A DNA stretch of 64,000 nucleotides from Roseiarcus sp049513815. GTDB lineage: Bacteria; Pseudomonadota; Alphaproteobacteria; Rhizobiales; Beijerinckiaceae. Positions 1 through 8,693 of the stretch are shown here, piece by piece. Below the pieces are notes generated by a model, which saw only the letters and a program-made list of their open reading frames with translations, had not been told where the DNA came from and did not search any database. Both the position numbers and the translations under genes were made by a program. Each line of letters starts with the position of its first letter. Positions within the stretch are counted from its first letter, which is position 1. The DNA is taken from assembly GCA_049513815.1 (NCBI GenBank), contig JBEKVR010000002.1, forward strand, positions 24,797 through 88,796, given 5' to 3'.

Positions 1-1420
1 CGGTGAAAGGCGGCATCGCCGGCGCCTTGTGCAGGGTGGCGACGCCTTTGCCGATCTTCAGGCCGGTTCGCGTCTCGCGCGCCTTCTCCTCCGCTGTGAG
101 CGCGCCGTAGCCAATCGCTTTGGCCACGGAATCGAGGCACTTGCGCACGTCGCCGTTGTGCGCGGTGATCGCCTCGCCGGTCAGCGTGAGCGAACCGGGC
201 TTGAGCAGGTTCTTCCTGCGAAACTCCAGCGGATCCATGCCGATCGTCTGCGCGACCAGCTCCATATGCCGCTCGAGGCCCCAGAAGAACTCGACGTGGC
301 CGAAGCCACGGTAGGCCGTGCCGTAGGGCTTGTTGGTGTAGACGGTGTAGGCGTCGACCCAGGCGTTGGGAATCTCATAGGGCCCGCCGGCCGAGTAGCC
401 GGTGGCGCGCGTGACGTTCACGGCGTAGTCGGCGTAGGCGCCGGCGTCCCAGAACATCTCCATCTTCTGCGCGATGATGCGGCCGTCGGCGAGCACGCCG
501 GTCTTGATGCGGTAGGTCAGCGCGCTGCGGCAGGGCAGCAGGGAGAACTCCTGTTCGCGCGTCGCCTGGAACTTGACCGGCCTGCCTCCCGCCTTGCGGG
601 AAAGGCAGGCGACGAGCGGCTCGAGGTGGATGCCCGCCTTGCCGCCGAACCCGCCGCCGACATTGGGGATGACGACGCGCACATTGCTGAGCGGCAGCTT
701 GAAAGTGTGGCAGAACAACTCACGCACAGTGAACGGCGATTGCGCACTGGTCCAGATATCGACGCGGTCGCCCGACTTCCATTGGGCGATGGCGACGTGG
801 GTTTCCATCGGCACGTGCTGAACCGACGGGTTGGTGTACTCGCGCTCGACGATCCACTCCGCTTCGGCGAAGCCCTTTTCGACGTCGCCTTTGCGGCACT
901 TGGTCAGGTTGGCGATGTTCGTGCCGGGCTGCGGCGAGAAGGCCGCCTCGACAAAGTCGTAGCTTGCGAGATCGGGATGCACCAGCGGCGCGCCCGGCGC
1001 GAGCGCGTCCATGTGGTTGAGGATTGGCGTCAGAACTTCATACTCGACCTCGATGAGCTCCACCGCCGCTTGGGCGATCGCCCGCGTGTCGGCCGCCACT
1101 GCCGCCACCGCCTCGCCGAAGTGCCGGACTTCGTCTTTGGCCAGGATGTCCTTGTCGACCACATAGAGGCCAAGCCGGTAGGCGAGATCATGGCCGGTGA
1201 GGATCGCCCGGACGCCTGGCAGACGCTCGGCGCGCGACACGTCGATGCGCCGAATCCTGGCGCGCGCGTGCGGACTTTGCTTGACTTGTGCGTAAAGCAT
1301 CCCTGGCAGCGTCATGTCGCTGACATAGAGAGCCGCGCCGGTCAGCTTGTCCGCCACGTCGTGACGCACCGGGCTCTTGCCGATCTGCCGCAGGTTCTTG
1401 GAGTTTGCCGCCTCAAGCAT
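1..1420 (-). CDS. Molybdenum hydroxylase large (molybdopterin-binding) subunit, partial
   Basis: This is the N-terminal ~473 residues of the catalytic subunit of a xanthine dehydrogenase/aldehyde oxidase-family enzyme; the 3' end lies beyond the left edge of the window. The protein begins MLEAANSKNLRQIGKSP and contains the conserved GGGFGGK stretch and the AYRGFGHVE stretch that surround the Mo-cofactor site in this family. The ATG at 1420 overlaps the end of the 2Fe-2S subunit gene by 8 bp, so the two are translationally coupled. With the FAD and 2Fe-2S subunits just upstream it forms a three-subunit hydroxylase that adds water-derived oxygen to an N-heterocycle or aldehyde. The neighbouring uracil/xanthine-type permease and carbamoyl-transfer genes favour a purine, pyrimidine or imidazole substrate, but the substrate cannot be read from the sequence. 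Confidence 0.93.
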   Translation of the reverse strand, partial: MLEAANSKNLRQIGKSPVRHDVADKLTGAALYVSDMTLPGMLYAQVKQSPHARARIRRIDVSRAERLPGVRAILTGHDLAYRLGLYVVDKDILAKDEVRHFGEAVAAVAADTRAIAQAAVELIEVEYEVLTPILNHMDALAPGAPLVHPDLASYDFVEAAFSPQPGTNIANLTKCRKGDVEKGFAEAEWIVEREYTNPSVQHVPMETHVAIAQWKSGDRVDIWTSAQSPFTVRELFCHTFKLPLSNVRVVIPNVGGGFGGKAGIHLEPLVACLSRKAGGRPVKFQATREQEFSLLPCRSALTYRIKTGVLADGRIIAQKMEMFWDAGAYADYAVNVTRATGYSAGGPYEIPNAWVDAYTVYTNKPYGTAYRGFGHVEFFWGLERHMELVAQTIGMDPLEFRRKNLLKPGSLTLTGEAITAHNGDVRKCLDSVAKAIGYGALTAEEKARETRTGLKIGKGVATLHKAPAMPPFT

Positions 1421-1898
1421 GACTAAGCTCCTGAACGGTCGCCGGTTGCCCGGTCGCTTCGAGCACGGCTTCGATGATCTGCACGTATCCAGTGCAGCGA
1501 CAGAAGTTGCCTTCGAGGCCTTCCTTGATCTCTTCGACGCTCGGCTTGGGGTTGCGCTCGATCAGGGCGCGCGCCGACATCACGACGCCGGGCGTACAGA
1601 AGCCGCATTGTACGGCGTGCCGCTTGGCGAACGCGTCTTGCAACTCGGACGGCTTGCCGTCCCGCATCTCGCCCTCGATCGTGCGCACCGACTTGCCGTC
1701 GACCTCCGCCGCCAGAACCAGGCAGGCATTCACCGCGCGGCCGTCGAGTAGAACGGTGCAGGCGCCGCATTCGCCGCCGCCGCAGCCTTCCTTCGTTCCC
1801 GTCAGGCCGACGCACTCGCGCAGGAAGTGGAGCAACGTGATGTTTTCCGGCGCTTCGCGTTCGTAGAGAGCGCCGTTGATGATGATGTTGATCTTCAT
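1413..1898 (-). CDS. Molybdenum hydroxylase small subunit, two [2Fe-2S] clusters
   Basis: A 161-residue electron-transfer subunit of the xanthine dehydrogenase family. The N-terminal plant-ferredoxin-like domain carries the cluster motif GCGGGECGACTVLLDG (Cys residues around 38-58), and the C-terminal helical domain carries QCGFCTPG and FCRCTGY, the ligands of the second 2Fe-2S cluster. Length and motif order are normal for CoxS/XdhC-type subunits. The start at 1898 overlaps the FAD-subunit stop by 4 bp (ATGA), and its own stop overlaps the large-subunit start. It passes electrons from the Mo centre to FAD. Confidence 0.95.
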   Translation of the reverse strand: MKINIIINGALYEREAPENITLLHFLRECVGLTGTKEGCGGGECGACTVLLDGRAVNACLVLAAEVDGKSVRTIEGEMRDGKPSELQDAFAKRHAVQCGFCTPGVVMSARALIERNPKPSVEEIKEGLEGNFCRCTGYVQIIEAVLEATGQPATVQELSHA

Positions 1899-2716
1899 GA
1901 CCTGACCTCGTCGAGAAGGCGCCGGACGTAGCTTTCGACCATATGCAGGCGATATTCCTTGGTCGCCCGCACGTCGCTGATCGGGCTGATCGCTCCCAAG
2001 AACTTAGCGACCACCGCGTCGGTGGAGAGCGCAGCGTCGAGTCCCTCGATCAACACCGGGGTCGGAGCGCACGAGCCGACGGTCAAGCGCATTTCCCCGC
2101 CGCGTTCGATGCACAGCGCGACGCTGACGATGCCGAGATCGTGGCCGTTGATCCGCTTGAGCTTGTAATAGCCGCCGCGCCCGCCCGCCGACGCGGCGGG
2201 AATGACGATGCGCTCGACCACCTCGTTGGGCGCGACGACGGTCCGCTTGACGCCCTTGAAGAAGGCGCTGAACGGGACTTCGCGCTCGCCGCCCTTCGCG
2301 CCGATCACCGCGTGCGCCCTGAGGCACAACAGCGCCGGCGCCATATCCGCGCAAGGCGACGCGTTGACGACGTTGCCGACGACGGTCGCGCGATTGCGGA
2401 TCTGATAGGAGGCGAGATCGTGCGCGCAAGCGACGAGAAGTGGATAGTCGCTGCGAATTTTCGCGTCGCCGAGAACCGCATTGATGGTCGCGCCGGCGCG
2501 GATGACCAGCCCATCGCGCTCGCTCCAGGCGATGCCAGCGAAGTCCTCGACCTTTTTCGTGTCGACGACGACCTTTGGGTGGGCCAGACCGGCGCGGACG
2601 TTGACCAGCAGGTCGGTTCCTCCCGCCAGTAGCGACGCCGCGGCGCCCTCGTTCGCGAGGACGCTATGCAGCTCGGCGCGCGTCCTGGGCGCCAGATACG
2701 TGAAGTGTTGCAGCAT
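1895..2716 (-). CDS. Molybdenum hydroxylase medium (FAD-binding) subunit
   Basis: A 273-residue CoxM/XdhB-type subunit. The N-terminal FAD-binding part has the family signature LLAGGTDLLVNV (about residues 31-42), followed by RNRATVVGNVVNASPCADM (about 107-125), both of which contact FAD in this family. The C-terminal part is the CO-dehydrogenase flavoprotein C domain. Order on the minus strand is FAD, 2Fe-2S, Mo subunit, the common order for these operons. A 60-bp gap separates it from the DUF2877 gene upstream. It accepts electrons from the 2Fe-2S subunit; the final acceptor is not evident. Confidence 0.93.
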   Translation of the reverse strand: MLQHFTYLAPRTRAELHSVLANEGAAASLLAGGTDLLVNVRAGLAHPKVVVDTKKVEDFAGIAWSERDGLVIRAGATINAVLGDAKIRSDYPLLVACAHDLASYQIRNRATVVGNVVNASPCADMAPALLCLRAHAVIGAKGGEREVPFSAFFKGVKRTVVAPNEVVERIVIPAASAGGRGGYYKLKRINGHDLGIVSVALCIERGGEMRLTVGSCAPTPVLIEGLDAALSTDAVVAKFLGAISPISDVRATKEYRLHMVESYVRRLLDEVRS

Positions 2717-2776
2717 AGGACCTCCGCCGATTTGCGGCCGCCAAGTGCGGTCGCCGTCATTTCCGACCCGTTCCCG

Positions 2777-3793
2777 TCACTCTGAAGGCGCCGGGTCGGC
2801 GGCGCCCGATTGTCGCTCCGCAAGGGCGCCCGCGACTCTGCGCGGCCGCAAACTCGCGGCGTTCTGGTTCAAGAGGAATTCCGCCGGCGCGCGAGCGCCC
2901 CAGACGTTCGCGCCGTAGAAGAAGCCCGTCGCCGCATCCAGGCCGGAGCTGTGGCCGATGGCGGCGAGGCGCAGCAAGGCGTGGTCGAGATCGCTCCCCG
3001 GCGCGCCGGAGCACGCCTCGGCGAGCGCCGCCAGCGGTCGCGAAATGCGCCCCGCGAGCGCGTCGCGCAGGAAAGACGCGCTGATCTCCGTCGTCTGTCC
3101 GAGCAGCTCCCGCACGACCTCGGCGAACGACATCAGGAGATGCGAGCGCGCCAAGCCGGCGGCGCGTCGACAGCAGCCGGCGGCAAAGAAGCCACAGAGG
3201 AAGTCATCGCCAGCGGGCGTTAGGCCCTGCCCCAAACCGACCAGCCGCGCCGCCGCGCCGCGGACGGCGTCAAGGCGCCCGGCCCACACGCCACGGCCGA
3301 GATCGAGCGCCGCCTGAGTCAGTCGCTCGCCCATGGCGCCGGACGGCTGCGCTCCGGTCAGCAGCGGCGCGACGCGCAAGTCGGTCGCCGCGCGCTCCTG
3401 CAGCGCTTCGAGATGCGCCACGCCGGCGCGCCAGCGCTCGTCGTCGCCCCGCAGCGGCGGCGGCGGCGGCGCGGCGAGCCGCCGCGCCGCAGCGCAATCC
3501 ACCCGCAGCTTCCCGCGATCCAGCGGCCGCTCGAGCACGATCTCGTCGACCGTGAAGACGCCGCCGTCGCCCGCCGCCAATCCGAGCGAAGAGAAGTCCT
3601 CCACCGACGCGAGGCGAACGCCGTGCGGCAGATCGTCAACCTCAGCGCTGAGCAACGTCAGAAGATCGCCGTCCGGCGAGCTGAGGTTCAGGGCGGCGTG
3701 AAAGACGCTGTGAACACGCACCGGAAAATCGCCGCGCGGGACATCCGATCCCAGCGTCGCGGCCCGCCGGATTCGGTCAGCCGTAAATCGCAT
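2777..3793 (-). CDS. allH: DUF2877 protein, AllH-like oxamate carbamoyltransferase subunit
   Basis: A 338-residue DUF2877 protein carrying the family hallmark GLTPAGDDFLCGF in its C-terminal half. The E. coli counterpart YlbF (AllH) is reported to act with AllF (FdrA) and AllG (YlbE) in oxamate carbamoyltransferase, which phosphorolyses oxalurate to oxamate and carbamoyl phosphate. AllF and AllG homologues lie 6.5-10 kb upstream in the same operon, so the set is complete although split by other genes. I chose the ATG at 3793 because the protein then begins MRFTADRIRRA; the reading frame continues 25 codons further upstream but lacks similarity. The start overlaps the end of the GntR-type gene by 17 bp. 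Substrate specificity is inferred from E. coli. Confidence 0.85.
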   Translation of the reverse strand: MRFTADRIRRAATLGSDVPRGDFPVRVHSVFHAALNLSSPDGDLLTLLSAEVDDLPHGVRLASVEDFSSLGLAAGDGGVFTVDEIVLERPLDRGKLRVDCAAARRLAAPPPPPLRGDDERWRAGVAHLEALQERAATDLRVAPLLTGAQPSGAMGERLTQAALDLGRGVWAGRLDAVRGAAARLVGLGQGLTPAGDDFLCGFFAAGCCRRAAGLARSHLLMSFAEVVRELLGQTTEISASFLRDALAGRISRPLAALAEACSGAPGSDLDHALLRLAAIGHSSGLDAATGFFYGANVWGARAPAEFLLNQNAASLRPRRVAGALAERQSGAADPAPSE

Positions 3794-4449
3794 GAGCGCT
3801 CGCGAGAGCCTCCTTGACGGCGTTCTCGGCCTGAATGCGGCCACCTTCGATGTTGCGTCGCAGAACATCGACCGCCTTGCCGGCGTCGCGCCGTTCGATC
3901 GCCTCCAGAGTCTCGAGGTGTTGCAGGCATGTGGCCTTGAGACGCTCGGCGTTGGTGATGTCGAACATCCTCACGAAGCGGATTCGCGCATCGATGTTGG
4001 CGAGCATCTCCACGATCGCCCGATTGCCGACAGCGCGCGCAAGCGCCTGGTGAAAGTTCTCGTCGACCGTCACCGGGTCGGCGATCATCTCGGGCAGAGC
4101 GTCGTAGACTTGAGTCCAGCGCTGCTTCAGTGCGGCGAGCGTCGCCTCGTCCATACCTGTCTTGCACACTTGTTCCATGATGTGAGTCTCAAGAACGAGC
4201 CGCAAGTCATAGAGTTCATGGATCTCGGTGAGGTTGAGCTGCCGGACGACGTAGCCCTGCCGCGGCGTCTTCTCAACCAGCCGCCGATCGGTCAGCATCT
4301 GGAGCGCCTCGCGCACGGGGCTGCGGCTGACCTTGAATTCGGCGCACAAGGATTCTTCGGTGAAGACGCTCTCCTGGCAGACAGCGCCAATGCAGGATTC
4401 GTTCGCTCACGCGGTCGAAAATCGCTTGGCTGAGGTTCGTCACGGACAT
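3777..4449 (-). pseudogene. GntR-family (FCD-type) transcriptional regulator with a frameshift in the wHTH domain
   Basis: The C-terminal ~190 residues form a good FCD ligand-binding domain, preceded by the second half of a GntR winged helix (LCAEFKVSRSPVREALQML). The first part of the winged helix (MSVTNLSQAIFDRVSERIL...LPGE, start ATG at 4449) lies in a different frame. The frames switch near 4372-4376, where the coding strand reads GGAGAGC. Restoring one AG dinucleotide would give a continuous PGESVFTEESL, normal for the family. As written the gene is interrupted, either by a real slippage mutation in a short (AG)n run or by a sequencing error. Intact, it would regulate this catabolic operon, probably through the GTATAC-containing palindrome upstream of the fdrA-like gene. 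Confidence 0.75.
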
Positions 4450-4520
4450 TTTTGCGTCTCCCGTCTGTTCACCCGGCCCCCGTCGCCGCGGCGCAGCGGC
4501 GAGGGCCATTGTCGAATTGC

Positions 4521-4558
4521 TGCGCCGCGCGGCCGACCGAGACTTGGCGCGCGGCGCA
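4521..4558 (-). terminator. Strong hairpin after the permease gene, terminator-like or RNA-stabilising
   Basis: Perfect 11-bp inverted repeat, TGCGCCGCGCG at 4521-4531 and CGCGCGGCGCA at 4548-4558, with a 16-nt loop. It sits in the 120-bp gap between the permease stop (4570) and the GntR-type start (4449). On the transcribed minus strand no T-run follows, so it is more likely an attenuator or an mRNA 3'-end stabiliser than a complete intrinsic terminator. Confidence 0.45.
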
Positions 4559-4569
4559 ATTGGCTTTTC

Positions 4570-5964
4570 TCAGTCCGGCGAGACGATGCTCGCGTCGGCC
4601 GCCTCATTGGTGAGGCCCAGCTTGTCGAGCGCCCAGAAGATCAGGCTCAGGCCCATGCCGACGAGGGTCGCCAGCACCATCCCCTTCAGCTGGGCGTTGC
4701 CGAGCTGGATCGACACGCCGGAGATGCCAATCACCAGCACGATGGCCGAGAGCAGCAGGTTGCGGCTCTTGGAATAGTCCACCTTCGCTTCGATCAACAT
4801 GCGCAAGCCCGAAGCGGCGATGACGCCGAACAGCGACATGCTGATGCCGCCGATCACCGGCATCGGGATGCTCTGAATGAAGCCGCGCACATCGCCGAAG
4901 AAGGCGATCAGGATCGAGATCACCGCCGCGCCGCCGATAACCCACACCGAATAGACGCGGGTGATCGCCATGACGCCCATATTCTCGCCGTAGGTCGTGG
5001 TCGGGTTAGCGCCGGTGAGGCCCGACAGCATGGTCGAGAGGCCGTCGCCGAGCAGCGAGTTGTGCAGGCCAGGGACCTTCAACAGGTCGCGGCCGACGAT
5101 GTTGCTGGTGACGAACAGGTGGCCGATGTGCTCGGAGATGACCACCAGCGCGGCCGGCATGATAATGAGGATCGATGACCACTCGAATACCGGGAAGACC
5201 GGCTTCGGCAGCGTGAGGAACGCGGCGTTGTGCAGCTCGGTAAAGTTCAGGGTGCCGGGAACGAAGATGTTGATGATCGCAGCGAGCACGTAGCCCCCGA
5301 TCACGCCCATGAGCACCGGCAGCGCGGCAAGGAAGCCACGGAACAGCAGCGAACCAAAGATGACGATCGCCAGCGTGAACAGCGAAATGGCGGTAGCGAT
5401 ACCGCTGGGTCCGACAGCGTCGGGGCCGCCGTTGTGGACGTCGTTGCCCGGGAAGAAGGACATGTTGGTGGCGACCACCGCGAGTTCGAGCCCGATGAGC
5501 ATCACGATACAGCCCATCGCCGCCGGCGGCAGCACAACGTTCAGCCACTCCCGCCCGGCCCAGCGGATGATGAGCGACACGATCACGAAGATCAGGCCCG
5601 CCACCACGAAGCCGCCGGTTGCGTGCTGGAAACCGAGTTGCGGGTTGGCGCCGGCTGCGGCGATGACGGCGAACGTCGGCGAGAGAAAGGCGAAGCTCGA
5701 CCCCAGGAAGGCCGGGGCCTTGCCGCGGCAGACGAACAGGTAGATCAGCGTGCCGATGCCGTTCAGCATCAGCACGAGTGACGGATCGACAACGGTCGTC
5801 TTAGCTACGCTATTGAACAGAATCGGAACCAGCACCGAGGCGCCGAACATGGCGAACAGGTGCTGCAAGCTCAACGGTATGGCCTTGAGGATCGGCACCT
5901 TTTCTTCGACCTGAATAATTGGTCGCTGTACGATCTTTCTACCGACTGCTGCTTGCACCGTCAT
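4570..5964 (-). CDS. NCS2-family uracil/xanthine-type permease
   Basis: A 464-residue integral membrane protein of the nucleobase:cation symporter-2 family, UraA/RutG/PyrP branch. Recognisable segments are QHLFAMFGASVLVPILF (TM1), APAFLGSSFAFLSP (TM3 region) and TTTYGENMGVMAITRVYS, which includes the conserved Glu-Asn of the substrate site, plus many hydrophobic helices. I prefer the ATG at 5964 over the GTG at 5973, because GGGGGGAG lies 8 nt upstream of the ATG but would abut the GTG. It most likely imports the heterocycle (pyrimidine, purine or hydantoin type) consumed by the surrounding operon. Confidence 0.9.
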   Translation of the reverse strand: MTVQAAVGRKIVQRPIIQVEEKVPILKAIPLSLQHLFAMFGASVLVPILFNSVAKTTVVDPSLVLMLNGIGTLIYLFVCRGKAPAFLGSSFAFLSPTFAVIAAAGANPQLGFQHATGGFVVAGLIFVIVSLIIRWAGREWLNVVLPPAAMGCIVMLIGLELAVVATNMSFFPGNDVHNGGPDAVGPSGIATAISLFTLAIVIFGSLLFRGFLAALPVLMGVIGGYVLAAIINIFVPGTLNFTELHNAAFLTLPKPVFPVFEWSSILIIMPAALVVISEHIGHLFVTSNIVGRDLLKVPGLHNSLLGDGLSTMLSGLTGANPTTTYGENMGVMAITRVYSVWVIGGAAVISILIAFFGDVRGFIQSIPMPVIGGISMSLFGVIAASGLRMLIEAKVDYSKSRNLLLSAIVLVIGISGVSIQLGNAQLKGMVLATLVGMGLSLIFWALDKLGLTNEAADASIVSPD

Positions 5965-6064
5965 GACACACACTCCCCCCAGTTTGCTTGTCAGAACCTA
6001 GCTATAGCTCCCTATCCGTTCGATTGCGCGCGCATGGCGGCGAGCGCGGTGGATAATTTCCTCG

Positions 6065-6445
6065 CTACTCGAAGACGAAGATGTTGACCGGCTTGCCGGG
6101 ACGCTCGTCGGATTCCTCGACGCGGCTGTTCAGCGTCATGCCGACGGTCGGTTCGGCGACGCCGATCCGTCCGGCGGCGCGCAACCCGTTTTCGAACTCG
6201 ACGATGCCGAAGAGCAGGAACTTGACGTTGTAGCCGTCGGGAAGGTTCCACACCCGCGTCCACGACAGCAGCTTGACCGACCCCTCCAAGGGGAAGGTCT
6301 CCCAATGCTTCCCGGTGACCGGGTCGCGCCGCGACGAGCACTTGGCGCAGATCATCGGGGCCGGATAGTAGATCGACCCGCATTTGCAACACCGGCACCC
6401 CAAGATCTCCGGCGTCTGGACGTCGTAGGCGCTGAAATCAATCAT
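6065..6445 (-). CDS. DUF35 Zn-ribbon/OB-fold protein, partner of the thiolase-fold protein
   Basis: A 126-residue two-domain protein. The N-terminal rubredoxin-like Zn ribbon has C19-x2-C22 and C33-x2-C36, followed by an OB fold (about residues 50-120). DUF35 proteins pair with thiolase-fold enzymes: they channel acyl-CoA in archaeal thiolase/HMG-CoA-synthase complexes, are part of PhlACB acetyltransferase, and are obligate partners of Ltp2-type steroid side-chain aldolases. The matching thiolase-fold gene lies 1.1 kb upstream in the same operon, separated only by carbamate kinase. Confidence 0.88.
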   Translation of the reverse strand: MIDFSAYDVQTPEILGCRCCKCGSIYYPAPMICAKCSSRRDPVTGKHWETFPLEGSVKLLSWTRVWNLPDGYNVKFLLFGIVEFENGLRAAGRIGVAEPTVGMTLNSRVEESDERPGKPVNIFVFE

Positions 6446-6536
6446 GAACGCTAAGTTCCCTTCATAGTGCGCGGCGGGCGATTTGATCGGCCCATCGCGC
6501 GCGACTTAGCGTCGCGGGGGCGCCGAGACGGCGTCC

Positions 6537-7478
6537 TTAAGCGACGATGCGAGTGCACAGATGCTCGCGCATCGCTTTCACGACGCGCCCCTCATGGGCG
6601 ATGATCGCTTCCTTGCCGCCCTTCTCGACGTATTCGATCGCGCCCTCGATCTTGGGCCCCATGCTGCCTGGCGGAAACTGGCCCTCGTCCAACCACTTGC
6701 GCGCTTCCGCGGCGGTCATCAGGTCGATCGGGCGCTGGGTGGGCTTGCCGAAGTCGAGGCAGACGCGCTCGACGCCGGTGAGGATGATGAACAGTTCGGC
6801 GCCGAGGTTGTAGGCGAGCAGCGCAGCGGTGGCGTCCTTGTCGATGACGCCCTCGGTGCCGATGACGGAACGCGTTCCGTAGCTCACCGGAATGCCGCCG
6901 CCGCCGCCAGCGATCACCACGGTCTCGTTCTGCACGAGCAGCTTGATCGTGCGCAGCGGCAACACGTGCAGCGGCTTCGGCGAGCAGACCACTCGGCGAT
7001 AGCCCCGCCCTGAGTCTTCGACAATCGTCCACCCTTCGTCGCGCCGCAGTTGCTCGGCCTGTTCACGCATATAGAACGGTCCGATCGGCTTGGTCGGATT
7101 GCTGTAGGCGGGGTCGGCCGGATCGACGACCACCTGGGTCAGCACCGTCGCCACCTCGCGCTGCATCTTGTCCTCTTCGAGGACGGTGCGCATCGCGATC
7201 TCGAGCATGTGGCCGAGCAGGCCCTGGGTCGTCGCCACCGCAACGTCGAGCGGCGGCACGGGGAGGATGTCGCGCGCTTTCTCGAACTGCAGCAGAAGAT
7301 TGCCGACCTGCGGGCCATTGCCGTGGACGAGGACGATTTCGTAGCCGCGATGCATGATCTCCAGCATCTGCCGGCATGTGCCCTTCGCCTTCTCCATCTG
7401 GGTGTGGAACGATCCGTCGTCCCCCGCCTGGAGGATGGCGTTGCCGCCGAATGCGACCACCGCGATCGGTCGCGACAT
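6537..7478 (-). CDS. Carbamate kinase
   Basis: A 313-residue amino-acid-kinase-fold enzyme that converts carbamoyl phosphate plus ADP to ATP and carbamate, normal in length. Visible motifs are AFGGNAIL near the N-terminus (nucleotide/phosphate loop), LVHGNGPQVGNLL, the IAGGGGGIPV loop, and DKDATAALLA near the catalytic Lys/Asp region. In E. coli the equivalent AllK (YbcF) is encoded beside AllFGH and harvests ATP from oxalurate-derived carbamoyl phosphate; the same logic fits here. A gap of 91 bp separates it from the DUF35 gene downstream and 10 bp from the thiolase-fold gene upstream. Confidence 0.95.
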   Translation of the reverse strand: MSRPIAVVAFGGNAILQAGDDGSFHTQMEKAKGTCRQMLEIMHRGYEIVLVHGNGPQVGNLLLQFEKARDILPVPPLDVAVATTQGLLGHMLEIAMRTVLEEDKMQREVATVLTQVVVDPADPAYSNPTKPIGPFYMREQAEQLRRDEGWTIVEDSGRGYRRVVCSPKPLHVLPLRTIKLLVQNETVVIAGGGGGIPVSYGTRSVIGTEGVIDKDATAALLAYNLGAELFIILTGVERVCLDFGKPTQRPIDLMTAAEARKWLDEGQFPPGSMGPKIEGAIEYVEKGGKEAIIAHEGRVVKAMREHLCTRIVA

Positions 7479-7488
7479 GGAGAGGCTC

Positions 7489-8688
7489 CTAGTCCTTGGC
7501 GCAGATGGTGGCGACGACGTTATTGCCGAAGCCGCCGAAGTTGACCGCGATTCCGTACTTGGGGTCCTTGACCTGGCGGCCCGGCTCGACCTCGCCGCGC
7601 AATTGTCGCGCGAGCTCGACGACTTGCGAGACGCCGGTCGCGCCGACCGGATGGCCCTTGGACTTGAGCCCGCCCGACGGGTTGATCGGCAGCCGCCCGG
7701 AGATGGCGGTCGCGCCCTCGCGCACCGCGAGGTACGACTTGCCGCGCTCGAACAGCCCCAGTTCCTCGCTGATCGCCAGCTCGAGCACGACGAACGCGTC
7801 GTGCAGTTCGGCGAAGGAGATGTCCTTGGGGCCGACGCCGGCCATCGCGTAGGCCTTTTCGCCGGCGATGCGCACCGCGTCGAGATAGAGCGGGTCCTTG
7901 CGGTTATGGACGCAGTGGGTGTCGGTCGCCGAGGCGACGCCGGCGATCCGCACTGGCTTCTTTTTGAACAGCTTCGCCTTCGGCGAGTCCATGTTCACCA
8001 GCACCAGCGCAGCGGCGCCGTCGGTGACCGGGCAGGTCGAGTATATGCGCAGCGGCTCGGCGATGTAGTTGTTGACGACATGCGCCGTCTCGCTATCGGC
8101 GATGGCGTCGATGGTGCAGGGAACCTGCACGTGCGCGTATGTGTTCAGCGCGCCGTTGGCGTGGTCCTTGACCGCGATCAGCGCGAGGTCGCGTTCCGTG
8201 CAGCCGTAACGGTCCATGTACAGGCGGGCGAACATGCCGCCGAAACTCGGCAGCGTCAGCCCCATGTTGTACTCGGCCTCCGTGTGCAGCATCGTCGCGA
8301 CGATGTCGGTGGCGCGCCAGCCGGAGACCTTGCGCATGATCTCGCCGCCGACGACCAGGGCGACGTCCGCCATGCCCGAGGCGATCGCCATATACGCGAC
8401 CTTGATCGCGCTCGCCCCGGAGGCGGGTCCGTTCTCGACCAGCTCTGCCGGGGTCGGCTCCATGTCCATCCGGCTCACCAGCGACGAGGCCACCGAGGTC
8501 TGGTTGCAGAACAGACCGGAGGCCATGTTGGCGACGACGACCTGGTCGACGAGGCGCCTCTGTTCGAGGATGCCCGCGTCGATCAGCGCGTCGGTGGCGG
8601 CGTAGGCCATTACGTCGGCGAGGTCGTACTCGCTCGAATTGCCGAAGCGCGTGTGGCCGACGCCGACGATTCCAACCTTGGCGGACAT
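7489..8688 (-). CDS. Thiolase-fold protein (SCP-x/Ltp2-like) lacking the nucleophilic cysteine
   Basis: A 399-residue thiolase-superfamily protein beginning MSAKVGIVGVGHTRFG. Present are CPVTDGAAALVLV, the His loop ELHDAFVVLE and the C-terminal GHPVGATGVSQVVE. At the position of the acyl-accepting Cys in active thiolases (ENACASG in related proteins) the sequence reads ENGPASGASAI, with Pro88 in place of Cys. A classical Claisen/thiolase cycle is therefore unlikely. Ltp2-type retro-aldolases, which pair with DUF35 domains, also lack this Cys, so an aldol-type C-C cleavage or non-covalent acyl transfer is more plausible. The ATG at 8688 is 5 bp after the stop of the GNAT-like gene. Confidence 0.85.
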   Translation of the reverse strand: MSAKVGIVGVGHTRFGNSSEYDLADVMAYAATDALIDAGILEQRRLVDQVVVANMASGLFCNQTSVASSLVSRMDMEPTPAELVENGPASGASAIKVAYMAIASGMADVALVVGGEIMRKVSGWRATDIVATMLHTEAEYNMGLTLPSFGGMFARLYMDRYGCTERDLALIAVKDHANGALNTYAHVQVPCTIDAIADSETAHVVNNYIAEPLRIYSTCPVTDGAAALVLVNMDSPKAKLFKKKPVRIAGVASATDTHCVHNRKDPLYLDAVRIAGEKAYAMAGVGPKDISFAELHDAFVVLELAISEELGLFERGKSYLAVREGATAISGRLPINPSGGLKSKGHPVGATGVSQVVELARQLRGEVEPGRQVKDPKYGIAVNFGGFGNNVVATICAKD

Positions 8689-8693
8689 TCCGC

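Noticed and set aside
29..1426. 465-codon plus-strand open frame
   Set aside because: It is the antisense shadow of the molybdenum hydroxylase large subunit; its translation is Arg/Ala/Val-rich without any domain.
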